From NCBI RefSeq assembly GCF_017921895.1, contig NZ_JAFIDN010000002.1, positions 310,001 through 374,000 on the forward strand: a DNA stretch of 64,000 nucleotides. The letters run 5' to 3'. This document shows positions 54,876 to 64,000 of this stretch, piece by piece (the first letter of the stretch is position 1; the number at the start of each line of letters is the position of its first letter). Origin of the DNA: Natronogracilivirga saccharolytica. Its GTDB lineage: Bacteria > Bacteroidota > Rhodothermia > Balneolales > Natronogracilivirgulaceae. The notes beneath the pieces were generated by a model. The model was not told where the DNA came from and did not search any database. It worked only from the letters and a program-made list of their open reading frames with translations. The position numbers were made by a program, and so were the translations under genes.

Positions 54876-56348
54876 ATGGCTAAAACCATCACTATTAACC
54901 CACTGACCCGGATCGAGGGGCACGGCAAAGTGACCATTCACCTCAATGACAAGGGAACGGTTGAGAATGCACTGTTTCATGTTACCCAGTTCAGGGGCTT
55001 TGAAAAACTGTGCGAGGGCCGTCCGTTTCGTGAAATGCCGTCACTGATGGCGCGCATATGCGGAATTTGTCCGGTCGCGCATCTCATTGCGGGTGCAAAG
55101 GCCTGTGACCGGATTCTGGCCGTTCAGATACCCGAAACAGGCGTGAAGCTGCGGCGGGCAATCAATCTGGCCCAGATAATCCAGTCGCATGCACTGAGCT
55201 TTTTCTATCTCTCGTCGCCTGATATGGTTTTAGGCATGGATGCCGATCCCGCCAAACGCAACATATTCGGGGTAATGAAGGAAAACCCGCAAATGGCCCG
55301 TGACGGCATTCGCTTGCGCAAGTTTGGCCAGACTGTCATTGAAAAGCTGGCAGGTCAGCGGGTCCATCCTTCCTGGATTGTGGCCGGAGGCGTCAGTGAA
55401 CCCTGCCGGGAGGAGGTCCGGGATGAAATTCTGGCGCAGATTCCGGAAATGCAGAAGATTATCCTGCGAAATCTGGACTGGTTCAAGACATCGCTGCTGA
55501 TTGACGGACAGCAATCGGTTCGGGTGAGCAAGTTCCGGGATGAAATCCGGAGTTTTGCAAATATTCAGTCGCTGTTCCTCGGGTTGGTCAATGATGAAGG
55601 CGAACTTGATTTCTATGACGGAAAAATCCGTGTTGTGGATGCATCGGGAAAGATTATCGCCGACAGGCTTGAGCCGGAAAATTACCAGGAGTACATCGGT
55701 GAAAAGGTGGAAGACTGGTCCTATCTCAAATTTCCGTATTACAAGCCGAAAGGGTATCCGGACGGGATGTACCGGGTCGGGCCTCTGGCCAGGCTGAATA
55801 TTGTCGACCGGTGCGGGACTCCACAGGCCGATCAGGAGCTGACCGAATTCCGAAGTTTATCGCGCGGGTCGGTGCTGAGCTCGTTTTACTACCACTATGC
55901 GCGCCTGATCGAAATTTTGTTTGCCATTGAGAAACTTGAGCAAATTCTCGATGATCCGGGAATTCTGAACAAAAATGTAAAAGCCCGGGCAGGGCGAAAC
56001 AATACCGAAGGTGTCGGGGTTGCCGAAGCTCCGCGGGGCACCTTGTTCCACCACTACAAGGTCAGGGAAGACCATGGAATCATGGAATGGGCCAATCTGA
56101 TCATCGCAACCGGGAATAACAACCTGGCAATGAACAAGGGGATACTGCAGGTAGCAAAGCAGTTTGTCAAGGGAGAAAAATTTGTGAAAGACGGAAGTGT
56201 TGACCAGGGGGCACTGAATCGTGTGGAAGCGGTGATCCGCGCCTTTGACCCTTGCCTGAGCTGTTCCACCCATGCTGCAGGACAGATGCCGCTGCGGATG
56301 GAACTGGTAGGTCAAAACGGGGAAGTCCTTGATACATTAAGGCGTTAG
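54876..56348 (+). CDS. hoxH: NiFe hydrogenase large subunit HoxH (second hydrogenase)
   Basis: This second catalytic NiFe subunit has 490 residues. L1 motif RICGICPVAHL gives C62 and C65; L2 motif DPCLSCSTH gives C460 and C463. The tail after H466 has 24 residues (AAGQMP first), the length removed in the Ralstonia enzyme. It aligns with the first HoxH over its length with shared TR(V/I)EGHGKVT, SPD, GPLARLN and APRGTLFHHY. No endopeptidase gene follows; the hoxW near 20.4 kb may act on it, or a gene elsewhere. It closes the operon. Confidence 0.96.
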   Translation: MAKTITINPLTRIEGHGKVTIHLNDKGTVENALFHVTQFRGFEKLCEGRPFREMPSLMARICGICPVAHLIAGAKACDRILAVQIPETGVKLRRAINLAQIIQSHALSFFYLSSPDMVLGMDADPAKRNIFGVMKENPQMARDGIRLRKFGQTVIEKLAGQRVHPSWIVAGGVSEPCREEVRDEILAQIPEMQKIILRNLDWFKTSLLIDGQQSVRVSKFRDEIRSFANIQSLFLGLVNDEGELDFYDGKIRVVDASGKIIADRLEPENYQEYIGEKVEDWSYLKFPYYKPKGYPDGMYRVGPLARLNIVDRCGTPQADQELTEFRSLSRGSVLSSFYYHYARLIEILFAIEKLEQILDDPGILNKNVKARAGRNNTEGVGVAEAPRGTLFHHYKVREDHGIMEWANLIIATGNNNLAMNKGILQVAKQFVKGEKFVKDGSVDQGALNRVEAVIRAFDPCLSCSTHAAGQMPLRMELVGQNGEVLDTLRR

Positions 56349-56598
56349 AATTTTCTCATAGAACGTCCGCGCCATTATCTTTTACAGAGAAACAATTATA
56401 TTTGATTCAGAATTAGAATCGAGGTCGGGTGTAAATTATTTCATTCGATATATCCGGTCACGGAGATATCCGTGATGCTCTCAATTTGGCAATAAGATCG
56501 ATTTGGGTTCGGTTGCAATGGGCCACAGCACGGGCAGCCGAGCCGATGCGTACAAACGTAATGGATCTGACTCAACACTTTCCGCATAACCGGTATTT
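56349..56598. other. Spacer after the second hydrogenase operon
   Basis: This 250-bp gap holds an inverted repeat TCACGGA/TCCGTGA at 56458-56475 with a 4-nt centre. No T-run follows it. No gene is seen. The repeat is a possible operator or transcript hairpin ahead of the histidine kinase gene. Confidence 0.4.
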
Positions 56599-58944
56599 AT
56601 GAAAGGTCGTGATTACAAATCACTGATACACAATTCACCTTTCGGTTTCGTATATCACGAATCGACGGACAGCGGTAAAGGAACACCCTCAGACTTTCGA
56701 ATAACAGAGGTTAATGCCGCTTTTGAGGCACTTTCTGGATGCAGCAGCAAGATGCTTGAAGGCCGGACGACCGGTGAACTCGCCTCCCGCCGGGAAGGAA
56801 AGGGATTTGACTGGGCCGGATACCACGATGCTGTTTCAAACCGCCGGGATGAGGGTGAGTTTGAATTCTATTCCGAACCTTCTGACAAGTGGTTCAAGGT
56901 ACAATTGTATCGATCGGAAGAGGGGTGTTTTGCCGCTGCGTTTACGGATATTACTGATCAGAAGCGAAACAATGAAAACCTGAAGACCAGTGAAAAGCGG
57001 TATCGCGGACTTCTGGAGTCGCAAAACGACCTTATTGTGCGGGTGGATCGTGAAAACCGGTTTACATATGTCAATGATGCTTACTGCCGGATGTTCGGAA
57101 AGTCACGGGAAGAGTTGATCGGGCGGACATTCATGCCTTTTGTGCATGAAGACGACCTGCCGCAGACACTTGCGTCCATGGAGCAGCTGAAGCATCATCC
57201 ATGGCGGGCGCAGATGATACAGCGCGCAATGACACGGGATGGCTGGCGCTGGCTGCACTGGGAAGACAGTGCCGTACTGGATGAACATGGAGATATCAGG
57301 GAAATCCAGGGGGTCGGACGGGACATAACAGAGCTGAAAAAGGCCGAATCAAAATTTAAGAAGGCTCAGACACAGCTCAAGTCACTGCTCTCAGAGGTGC
57401 CGGCAGTAGTCTATACCATAAAAAACTGTGATGGTATCCCGAAAATCGCCTATGTGAACAAAAATGTAAAAAACATTCTGGGATATCCGCCCGAGAAGTA
57501 CATTGAAGATTTCGAATTCTGGAAAGCACAGGTGCATCCGGCCGACAAAGAAAAGCTGTTGAAACGATTTGCAGAACATGCTAAGACTGATTTGGCAGGA
57601 GAAGAAAAGACCATCGAATATCGGTTCCGGGATCGTGAGGGCCGGTATCACTGGCTCTTTGACCGGTATCGTGTAATTTCCGGGGAGGATGGAACGACCG
57701 AGATTGTCGGTGCCTGGCTTGATATCACGCACCAGAAAGAAGAACAGCAGGCGCTCGAAAACGAGCAGAGGCTCAGGGATATCGTCGAAAATATTGACGA
57801 AGCATTCTGGCTTTGGTCATCAGACATGACAGTGCTGCTTTATGCCAGTGAAAAGTTTGAAGATGTATTCGATATTTCGCCGGAAGAGCTGACCAATGAC
57901 CCCGACGCATTTTTCAGAGTCATTCATGAGAATGATCTCTCCCGGATCCGTGACGCCTTGAATCAGGGAGGTAATGCCGGGTACTTTCACGAAGAGTACC
58001 GTATCTATGACAAAAAGGGCAATGTTCGCTGGATAGAGTTCAAGAGATTTCCGGTAACAAACGAGGAGGGAGAAGCTGTACGCTTTGTCGGTCTTGCCAG
58101 CGACATCACCAGTCGCAAAGAGGCCGAAATCGAACTGCAGCTGGCCAAAGAAAAAGCCGAGGAGAGCAACAGGCTGAAATCCGCTTTTCTTGCCACCATC
58201 AGCCATGAACTTCGTACGCCTCTGACATCCATTATCGGTTTCAGCCAGATCATCAAATCATCCACTGAAAATCCGGAAGAGGCGAAATACGCGTCCATTA
58301 TCAATGAAAGCGGCAGGCAGTTCCTCGGGATGATAGAGGATATTTTCGATATTGCATTGACCGAGCAGGGAGCGGTGACCATCCGGGATCAGTCCTTCGA
58401 TCTTGAAACCTTTGCAAGAGAGAAGCTCCAGGGCCTTGAGGAGCTGCTGAACGAATCGGGCAAGGGAGACCGCATTGCCGTCATTTATGATCCGGATGAA
58501 AAGCTGCTGAAAACTCAGATCTCCTGTGACCGGATGAAGGTCGGACAGGTGCTGACCAATCTGTTTCGCAATGCCGTCAAGTTCACGGAAAGCGGGACCC
58601 TGACCTTCGGGTTCCGGAAAGAACAGGATAATGAAATCAGGTTTTTTGTCAGTGATACGGGAATAGGAATCCCGGAAGAGAAACTTGACGTCATTTTTGA
58701 TTTTTTCAGACAGGCTGATGATTCCACAACACGTAAATACGAAGGGCTTGGTCTTGGGCTGGCCATATCCCGGAATATCACCCAGGCAATGGGAGGCAGT
58801 CTTTCGGTGATCTCCACTCCCGGCAAGGGATCCGTGTTCTCCCTCCGCGTGCCGGTCAACGAGGTTAGTACGGCTCCAAACAATGCGGGCGGAAATAATG
58901 AACCTGCCAGGGTTCACAAGCGGTCGAGAATCGGGACATTCTGA
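56599..58944 (+). CDS. Soluble PAS-domain sensor histidine kinase, HisKA type
   Basis: No membrane helix is visible. Four PAS domains lie at about 1-120, 130-250, 255-380 and 385-505, each ending in a PAC-like IT(D/E/S) segment. They are followed by HisKA (about 515-580, AFLATISHELRTPLTSIIGF with the phosphorylated His) and HATPase (about 620-760: NLFRNAVKFT, DTGIGIPEEK, GLGLGLAIS). The C-terminal 25 residues are unstructured. No response regulator is adjacent, so its partner is elsewhere. The position after the second hydrogenase operon suggests, but does not show, a link with its control. Confidence 0.9.
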   Translation: MKGRDYKSLIHNSPFGFVYHESTDSGKGTPSDFRITEVNAAFEALSGCSSKMLEGRTTGELASRREGKGFDWAGYHDAVSNRRDEGEFEFYSEPSDKWFKVQLYRSEEGCFAAAFTDITDQKRNNENLKTSEKRYRGLLESQNDLIVRVDRENRFTYVNDAYCRMFGKSREELIGRTFMPFVHEDDLPQTLASMEQLKHHPWRAQMIQRAMTRDGWRWLHWEDSAVLDEHGDIREIQGVGRDITELKKAESKFKKAQTQLKSLLSEVPAVVYTIKNCDGIPKIAYVNKNVKNILGYPPEKYIEDFEFWKAQVHPADKEKLLKRFAEHAKTDLAGEEKTIEYRFRDREGRYHWLFDRYRVISGEDGTTEIVGAWLDITHQKEEQQALENEQRLRDIVENIDEAFWLWSSDMTVLLYASEKFEDVFDISPEELTNDPDAFFRVIHENDLSRIRDALNQGGNAGYFHEEYRIYDKKGNVRWIEFKRFPVTNEEGEAVRFVGLASDITSRKEAEIELQLAKEKAEESNRLKSAFLATISHELRTPLTSIIGFSQIIKSSTENPEEAKYASIINESGRQFLGMIEDIFDIALTEQGAVTIRDQSFDLETFAREKLQGLEELLNESGKGDRIAVIYDPDEKLLKTQISCDRMKVGQVLTNLFRNAVKFTESGTLTFGFRKEQDNEIRFFVSDTGIGIPEEKLDVIFDFFRQADDSTTRKYEGLGLGLAISRNITQAMGGSLSVISTPGKGSVFSLRVPVNEVSTAPNNAGGNNEPARVHKRSRIGTF

Positions 58945-59065
58945 TTTTTTCCCGTTTAGCCTGAAGCAATTCACTGAGTAAGTGAACCGGGGTATGCCTT
59001 CCTTCGTATAATCTGGTGAACCCGGCATGGCCGGATATCACTCATTTTAACTGCGGAATGTCCTT

Positions 59066-59749
59066 ATGAAAACATCTTTTGCCTTTTTTATTACACTTAT
59101 CTTTGTATTGTCGGGCTTTTCTTATGCACAGGCCGATATGATTCCGGGTAAAATTTCCGATACGCAATCCATCAAGAAGGGGATGGCGAATGAGCAGACA
59201 CCCGGATTTTCCGGTCAGCGCGGCATGCGTCCGTCAGCGGATAACCGCCTCATTATGCAGCTCGATGATATTACGGACGAGCAGCGTGAACACATCAACG
59301 AGCTTCATGAGTCTCACCGCGCTGAAATGCAGCAACTGATATCGAAGATGAGAAAAGAGGACATTGACAGAGAGGAGTACACCAGTCGCCGCAGAGAACT
59401 GTACAGAGGCCACCAGCAGGATCTCAGAAAAATTCTCTCGGAGAAGCAATGGGAGCAGCTTCAGACGTTGCGCTCCGAACGACGCCCGGAGCGCAGATCG
59501 GAACGGGGATATCGGCAGTCATCATACCAGCCGGACAGAAGCCCGGTGATCATACCGGACCTCGACAGGAATGGAGAGTCTGCCGGTGAGCAGGCTTCTG
59601 CGACTGAATTGCATCAGGAAATGACCGAAGAAGCGCGGATCTGGAATCAGAGAAGATTCTTCGGAAGAATAAATCCAAAGGATATTCAGCGAAATATATT
59701 CAAAGCTCATCTGGACTGTCAGGTACAGCCGCACGGTATCACCGGTTGA
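59066..59749 (+). CDS. Secreted Spy/CpxP-like small protein
   Basis: A signal peptide (1-22, ending SYAQA) precedes a helical, highly charged protein. Two segments, ITDEQREHINELHESHRAEM and LSEKQWEQLQTLRSERRPE, resemble the LTxxQ repeats of Spy/CpxP/ZraP-type periplasmic proteins that bind zinc or act as chaperones. A low-complexity Arg/Glu/Ser region and an unrecognised C-terminal part with one Cys follow. At 227 residues it is longer than Spy. The family call is by short motifs only. Confidence 0.6.
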   Translation: MKTSFAFFITLIFVLSGFSYAQADMIPGKISDTQSIKKGMANEQTPGFSGQRGMRPSADNRLIMQLDDITDEQREHINELHESHRAEMQQLISKMRKEDIDREEYTSRRRELYRGHQQDLRKILSEKQWEQLQTLRSERRPERRSERGYRQSSYQPDRSPVIIPDLDRNGESAGEQASATELHQEMTEEARIWNQRRFFGRINPKDIQRNIFKAHLDCQVQPHGITG

Positions 59750-59858
59750 TGAAACTTTTGTGGTTAATTTCCCGGATTATCATTTAAATTGTGGTCAGGA
59801 GTTTATGACTACAGTTGCGGTAATCTTTTAACCTCATATCACCGGGGGGTGGAAGTGT

Positions 59859-60833
59859 ATGGCAGAAAAAACAATCGTCACGGGAAGACTTGAATTTCTC
59901 ATCAGGAGCAGTCCGTTCGCAATTGCCGGGCTGTATATCATAATCAGTTTTTTGTGGATCTTTTTCTCGGATGCGGCTGTGCTTGCGATGTTTAATGACC
60001 CGGAACAGATCACACGGATCCAGTCGATCAAAGGAACATTTTTTGTTCTGGCGAGCGGTTTTTTGATATTTATCCTGGTATGGAAAAACAATACTGTTAT
60101 GGACAGGGCGATTCATGATCTTGAGCGGAGCCGGATAATGAACCGCAAGTCTGCTGATGAAAAGGAAGTGCTGCTTTCGGAGGTGCATCACCGGGTAAAA
60201 AACAACCTGGCACTCATTTCAGCCATGCTGGACTTAAACAACATGCACTATGATGACAAACGGATCAATGCCATCATCCAGAATTATATCAAGCGTCTGA
60301 AAAGCCTGTCGCTGACCCATGAGCTCTTTTCTTATGAGGGTAGTGCGATGCACGTTGATTTCAGCCGTTCTTTAAGCCAGCTGGCCGATCTTTATGTTTC
60401 AGATGATGAACAGAACATGGGCATAACGCTTGAAAAGAACCTGTCATCCGTTATGCTTAACATTAATCAGGCCATTCCGTTTATTCTTCTTTGCAATGAA
60501 TTGCTGGTGAAGGAATCCAGGGAAGGTCACAGCCCGGAAGAGGATGAGCAGGAAACGACTGCAAGAGGGGGAATGGTTGCCATTTCGCTGAATGAGAAGA
60601 ACGGACATATTACTCTTAACTTGCGCGACGACGGTCCGGGCCTGCTGGACAGTCATGATATTTTTAACGCGGAATCATTCAGTCACATGATTGCGCAGGC
60701 TCTTGTATCGCAGCTTGGCGGTTCAATGGAACTGGATCCTGACAAATCGGGCACTTCTGTTTCTGTGACCTTCGCAAAGAAAACAAAAAAAGGTGCTTCC
60801 AGTACGATAACCGGCAGCGCAACCATCTTTTAG
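59859..60833 (+). CDS. Membrane HisKA_2 histidine kinase with degenerate ATP-binding domain
   Basis: Two transmembrane helices lie at about 21-45 and 62-85 and no sensor domain is obvious between them. The HisKA_2 part is intact (LLSEVHHRVKNNLALISAMLDL, with the phospho-His). The ATP-binding part looks altered: the N-box that reads NEVLTNCYKHAF in the other HisKA_2 kinase of this window is NELLVKESREGH here. An insert of acidic residues follows, and the last glycine box reads SFSHMIAQALVSQLGG. The DDGPGLLD box is kept. A reduced or absent kinase activity is possible. Confidence 0.75.
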   Translation: MAEKTIVTGRLEFLIRSSPFAIAGLYIIISFLWIFFSDAAVLAMFNDPEQITRIQSIKGTFFVLASGFLIFILVWKNNTVMDRAIHDLERSRIMNRKSADEKEVLLSEVHHRVKNNLALISAMLDLNNMHYDDKRINAIIQNYIKRLKSLSLTHELFSYEGSAMHVDFSRSLSQLADLYVSDDEQNMGITLEKNLSSVMLNINQAIPFILLCNELLVKESREGHSPEEDEQETTARGGMVAISLNEKNGHITLNLRDDGPGLLDSHDIFNAESFSHMIAQALVSQLGGSMELDPDKSGTSVSVTFAKKTKKGASSTITGSATIF

Positions 60834-60858
60834 AAAGCAGTTAATTTGCCGCCAACGC

Positions 60859-63120
60859 TCAGTCGAACGGATTAAGCCCCATGGTGAACCAGGCAAAGGC
60901 ATACCGGTCGGCCCATTCACTGATCCTCGAATCGGTTGTACGTCCGGCGCCGTGTCCCGCCCGGGTTTCCACACGCAAAAGTACGGGATTGTCGCCGTTA
61001 TGGCTGTTCTGCAGTTCAGCAGCAAATTTGTAAGAATGCGCCGGCACCACCCGGTCATCATGGTCCCCCGTGGTTATCAGGGTGGAAGGAAAGGTCACCC
61101 CCTCTTCAACATTGTGCACCGGAGAATAACCAAGCAGATACCGGAACATCTCCTCGCTTTCATCGGCCGTGCCGTAATCATAAGCCCAGCCGGCTCCGGC
61201 AGTAAAGGTGTGATAGCGAAGCATATCCAGCACCCCGACAGCCGGAAAGGCAACCCCCGCCAGATCCGGACGCTGTGTCATTACGGCACCGACCAGCAAG
61301 CCACCGTTTGAACCGCCTGCAATTGCCAGCCGCTCGCTGGAGGTATAATTATTATCGATGAGATATTCGCCGGCTGCAATGAAGTCATCAAATACGTTCT
61401 GCCTGTTTTTCCGGATTCCGGCATGATGCCAGCTTCTGCCATATTCACCGCCACCGCGTATGTTGGGTTGCGCGTAAATACCGCCGTTCTCCAGCCAGAT
61501 CAGCCGGGCTACGCTGAACGACGGACGAAGACTGACATTGAATCCGCCGTATCCGAACATGTAAGCCGGGTTGCTGCCATCCAGTTCAAGTCCCTTTTTG
61601 TATGTGATGAACATCGGAACTTCGGTGCCGTCCTTGCTTTCATAAAAAATTTGTTCGGTGACATACTGCTCCGGATCAAAGTCGATGTCGGGCATCCAGT
61701 ACAGTTCAGATTCGCCTGAGGCGATATCGTATTGAAAAATCGTGGATGGATAGGTGAAGGAAGTGAACGTGTAATACAGGACGGTGTCCTCCCTTTCGGC
61801 AGAAAAACCGCTGGCCGTACCGATTCCGGGCAGCTCCGCCTTGCGTATCAGGTTGCCGTTGTAATCAAACTGATGGATTTCGGTCTGCACGTCTACGAGG
61901 TAGTTGCCGAACAGATATCCGCCTGCAGTGCTGACATTCAGGACATGTTCGGTTTCCGGGATGACATCCTCCCAGTGCTCCGGTCCGGGATTACCGGCAT
62001 CGGCCTCGACAAGGCGGTAGTTCGGGGCATCGAGGTTGGTGTAAATCAGCAGCCGGTCTCCGTCAGCGTCCACGATGCTGTGGTCGTGCTCGAAATCATC
62101 AACTACCGGCACGAGTTTGCCGTTTTCATCCTCCAGGTCCTTGATGTAAAGTTCATTGTTGCTGGTGGTTTCACGGGCGGAGACAACCAGAAAGCGCTGA
62201 TCATTGGTCACACCACCGGATACATACCGCCGGCGCTGATCTTCACCAAAAACCAGTTCATCCTCACTTTGCGGAGTTCCGACACGATGAAAAAAGAGCC
62301 GATGCTGATCGGTCCGGGCCGAAAGCTGGCTGCCTTCCGGTGTTTCGTAGCTGCTGTAATAAAACCCTTCGTTTTTATACCAGGAAATGCCGGAAAATTT
62401 GATGTCCGTCAGCGTGTCGCCGATCTGCTCCATAGTCCGGGTGTTGAGGACGATGAACTTTCGCCAGTCTGATCCCCCTTCGGATATTGCATATGTTGCA
62501 AGTGAGCCGTCTTTGGTAAAACTCAGGCCGGCCAGTGAGGTAGTCCCGTCATCGGAAAAGGTGTTGGGGTCAAGAAAGATCTCGGCATCGTCCGGATCAG
62601 ACCCGGTGTCTTCGCTGCTTCCTCTCCGGCTCTCATCATCTTCGGAAACCGGTGTGCGATAGATCACAGAATGGTTCTGCAAACCGTCATTGCGGGAGAA
62701 GTACACATAATCACCGCGCTGACTTGGTGAGCTCAGGCGCTCATAATTCCAGTCTTCTTCAAGCCGCTCCCTGATTCGTTCACGGAAGGGTATCTGCTCA
62801 AGATAGTCGAAGGTGACCTTGTTCTGTGCCTCAATCCAGGCCGACGTTTCATCGGAAAGGTCATTCTCAAGCCAGCGATAGGGGTCCGGCACTTCAACAT
62901 CGAAGTAGACATCCACCGTATCGTCACGCCGGGTTTCGGGATAGTCGAGCAGGCGGGCAGTGGAACGGGTAACCTCACCGGAGGAGGCTGCTTGTTCAAC
63001 GTTGGAGGGTGTTTCTGTATCTGATGGTGCCTGTGCCGATTCGTGCTGTTTGCAGCCGCTGATAATCAGGAAAAATGAAAAAAGCAGCAGAGAGCGTCTT
63101 GTGACGGATAATAGTTGCAT
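60859..63120 (-). CDS. Prolyl oligopeptidase family serine protease (S9A), lipoprotein
   Basis: This exported serine peptidase cuts short peptides after proline. A lipobox gives C23 (IISGC). The N-terminal propeller is about 75-480 and the catalytic alpha/beta-hydrolase domain about 490-753. The triad is Ser604 in GGSNGG, Asp near 688 in DHDDRV and His723 in TRAGHGAG. IRGGGEYGRSWHHAG is a family signature before the Ser. The length of 753 residues matches PREP/S9A enzymes. It converges with the histidine kinase gene, 25 bp apart. Confidence 0.92.
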   Translation of the reverse strand: MQLLSVTRRSLLLFSFFLIISGCKQHESAQAPSDTETPSNVEQAASSGEVTRSTARLLDYPETRRDDTVDVYFDVEVPDPYRWLENDLSDETSAWIEAQNKVTFDYLEQIPFRERIRERLEEDWNYERLSSPSQRGDYVYFSRNDGLQNHSVIYRTPVSEDDESRRGSSEDTGSDPDDAEIFLDPNTFSDDGTTSLAGLSFTKDGSLATYAISEGGSDWRKFIVLNTRTMEQIGDTLTDIKFSGISWYKNEGFYYSSYETPEGSQLSARTDQHRLFFHRVGTPQSEDELVFGEDQRRRYVSGGVTNDQRFLVVSARETTSNNELYIKDLEDENGKLVPVVDDFEHDHSIVDADGDRLLIYTNLDAPNYRLVEADAGNPGPEHWEDVIPETEHVLNVSTAGGYLFGNYLVDVQTEIHQFDYNGNLIRKAELPGIGTASGFSAEREDTVLYYTFTSFTYPSTIFQYDIASGESELYWMPDIDFDPEQYVTEQIFYESKDGTEVPMFITYKKGLELDGSNPAYMFGYGGFNVSLRPSFSVARLIWLENGGIYAQPNIRGGGEYGRSWHHAGIRKNRQNVFDDFIAAGEYLIDNNYTSSERLAIAGGSNGGLLVGAVMTQRPDLAGVAFPAVGVLDMLRYHTFTAGAGWAYDYGTADESEEMFRYLLGYSPVHNVEEGVTFPSTLITTGDHDDRVVPAHSYKFAAELQNSHNGDNPVLLRVETRAGHGAGRTTDSRISEWADRYAFAWFTMGLNPFD

Positions 63121-63331
63121 AATAAATTTTGATATGGTAGAGGCTGTACCGGCGGGACCGTTTATGGTTTTTTATTTATCATCTTAAGTTCATCTTAATG
63201 ATGACTGTATAACCTAAAAAAATACAAAAAGTTCACATTTTTTTACACTTTTTATTGCAATCACACCTGTTACCTGCTGCAGAATGTGATTAATGGTTGA
63301 TGTGAACTGCACCGGGTGCGGGAGAGCGGCA

Positions 63332-64000
63332 TCAGAATGGGCGCCGGTTGCAGTAGTTCCGAATAGCCAGATCCGCTGCGTGGTTCTCAAGCGAACTTGC
63401 GGTGCGCAGGTCCCGGCAGCCACCATACCAGTTACCCTGGTCGAGTTTGATCAGGCCGCGGTAGAGCCATGCACTGGCATAGGAATCGTCAATCGCGATA
63501 GCCTGGTTGTAGGCATTCCGGGCCCTGACCGGCTGCCGGAGCATTTCATGACACCGGCCGGCATACATCCATGCGGCAGCGTGACGGCGGTTGTGATTAA
63601 CGGCGGCGCGGAAATGAACAAGGGCGCTTTCATAATCATCCTGAAAATAGGCCAGAAAACCGCGTGTCAGCTCCCGGGCTGTATCAAGGGTGACCGCATC
63701 AAGCAGGGTGTCGATATGACTAGGGTCAAGTTCTCCGTCCTTTTCAAGCAGGGGCAGGATGTATCGGATGAAATATCCGGAACCGATGGTCCTGTGCAGA
63801 TCCATCACCTTGTGAAACTCTTCCAGGGCAACCATTACCAGGCCCTTCTGATAAAAAATCAGACCGCGGTAATGATAGACCTTTTGCATGTCCGGGTACT
63901 GTTCTGCCAGCCGGTTGAAGTAGTATAGTGCCTTCCGGTCCTGATGCCGGTAATAGTGGATTTTCCCGAGATAGAAAGGAACCAGCCGGCAATCCGGTGC
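63332..64000 (-). CDS. TPR-repeat protein, 5' end beyond the window
   Basis: The frame is open from the right edge; the window holds the last 223 codons, beginning APDCRLVPFYLGKI. Repeats of the tetratricopeptide type are visible, for example KVYHYRGLIFYQKGL, AAAWMYAGRCHEMLRQPVRARNAYNQAIAI and ASAWLYRGLIKLDQGNW. The C-terminus reads RNYCNRRPF. Such proteins mediate protein contacts; a complete start and any signal peptide are not in view. Confidence 0.82.
   Translation of the reverse strand, partial: APDCRLVPFYLGKIHYYRHQDRKALYYFNRLAEQYPDMQKVYHYRGLIFYQKGLVMVALEEFHKVMDLHRTIGSGYFIRYILPLLEKDGELDPSHIDTLLDAVTLDTARELTRGFLAYFQDDYESALVHFRAAVNHNRRHAAAWMYAGRCHEMLRQPVRARNAYNQAIAIDDSYASAWLYRGLIKLDQGNWYGGCRDLRTASSLENHAADLAIRNYCNRRPF

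Noticed and set aside
1-64000. tRNA or rRNA genes, integrase or transposase
   Set aside because: I looked for T-loop motifs and for recognisable recombinase proteins on both strands and found none; a TTCGAACC match near 11.85 kb lies inside hypD.

Overview
The window looks like chromosomal DNA of a bacterium of the Bacteroidota/Rhodothermota/Balneolota side of the FCB group. The main reason is that two large secreted proteins at the left end finish in a type IX secretion sorting domain with the NYPNPFNP signature typical of these lineages. Many lipoproteins, a TonB receptor and an outer-membrane barrel point to a Gram-negative envelope. No rRNA, tRNA, CRISPR array or intact insertion sequence was seen. 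About 45 genes are supported, and coding density is high.

Layout. 1-8.9 kb: a lipoprotein, then two giant secreted proteins, one carrying three cohesin-like domains and the other a beta-helix with dockerin-like repeats. 9.3-24.6 kb: a hydrogen-metabolism island with a plant-type ferredoxin-NADP reductase, hypFCDE on the minus strand, a divergent hoxFUYHW operon ending in a dihydroorotate-dehydrogenase-like gene, and a converging operon of a TrmO-FmdE fusion followed by hypA and hypB. 24.7-32.1 kb: a chromate transporter, a metal-chelate type ABC importer with its TonB receptor, and a DUF302 protein. 32.1-33.0 kb: 865 bp without a convincing gene but with a strong hairpin. 33-50 kb: a MATE exporter, a phospholipase-D family protein, an unrecognised membrane protein plus lipoprotein pair, a PAS/GAF histidine kinase, a PQQ-type sugar dehydrogenase, tandem amidohydrolases, a voltage-gated channel, glgC and a HAD phosphatase. 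51.0-56.3 kb: a second complete hydrogenase operon, hoxEFUYH, behind a near-consensus promoter. 56.6-64 kb: two more histidine kinases, a Spy-like secreted protein, a prolyl oligopeptidase and a TPR protein cut by the window edge.

How it fits together. Both Hox enzymes are predicted cytoplasmic NAD(P)-linked [NiFe] hydrogenases. The first has the subunit plan of the soluble Ralstonia enzyme (no HoxE) and fewer iron-sulfur clusters. The second has the HoxEFUYH plan with the full set. One shared Hyp set (HypA-F) and one visible endopeptidase would have to mature both. HypB has an unusually long histidine tract that may store nickel. The ferredoxin-NADP reductase keeps the residues that select NADP(H), so the locus may link H2, NAD(H), NADP(H) and ferredoxin. 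The most unusual items are the TrmO-FmdE fusion in the hypAB operon, the two hydrogenases of different cofactor content, a channel with a TLEDW selectivity filter, and the neighbouring cohesin/dockerin sorting-domain proteins.
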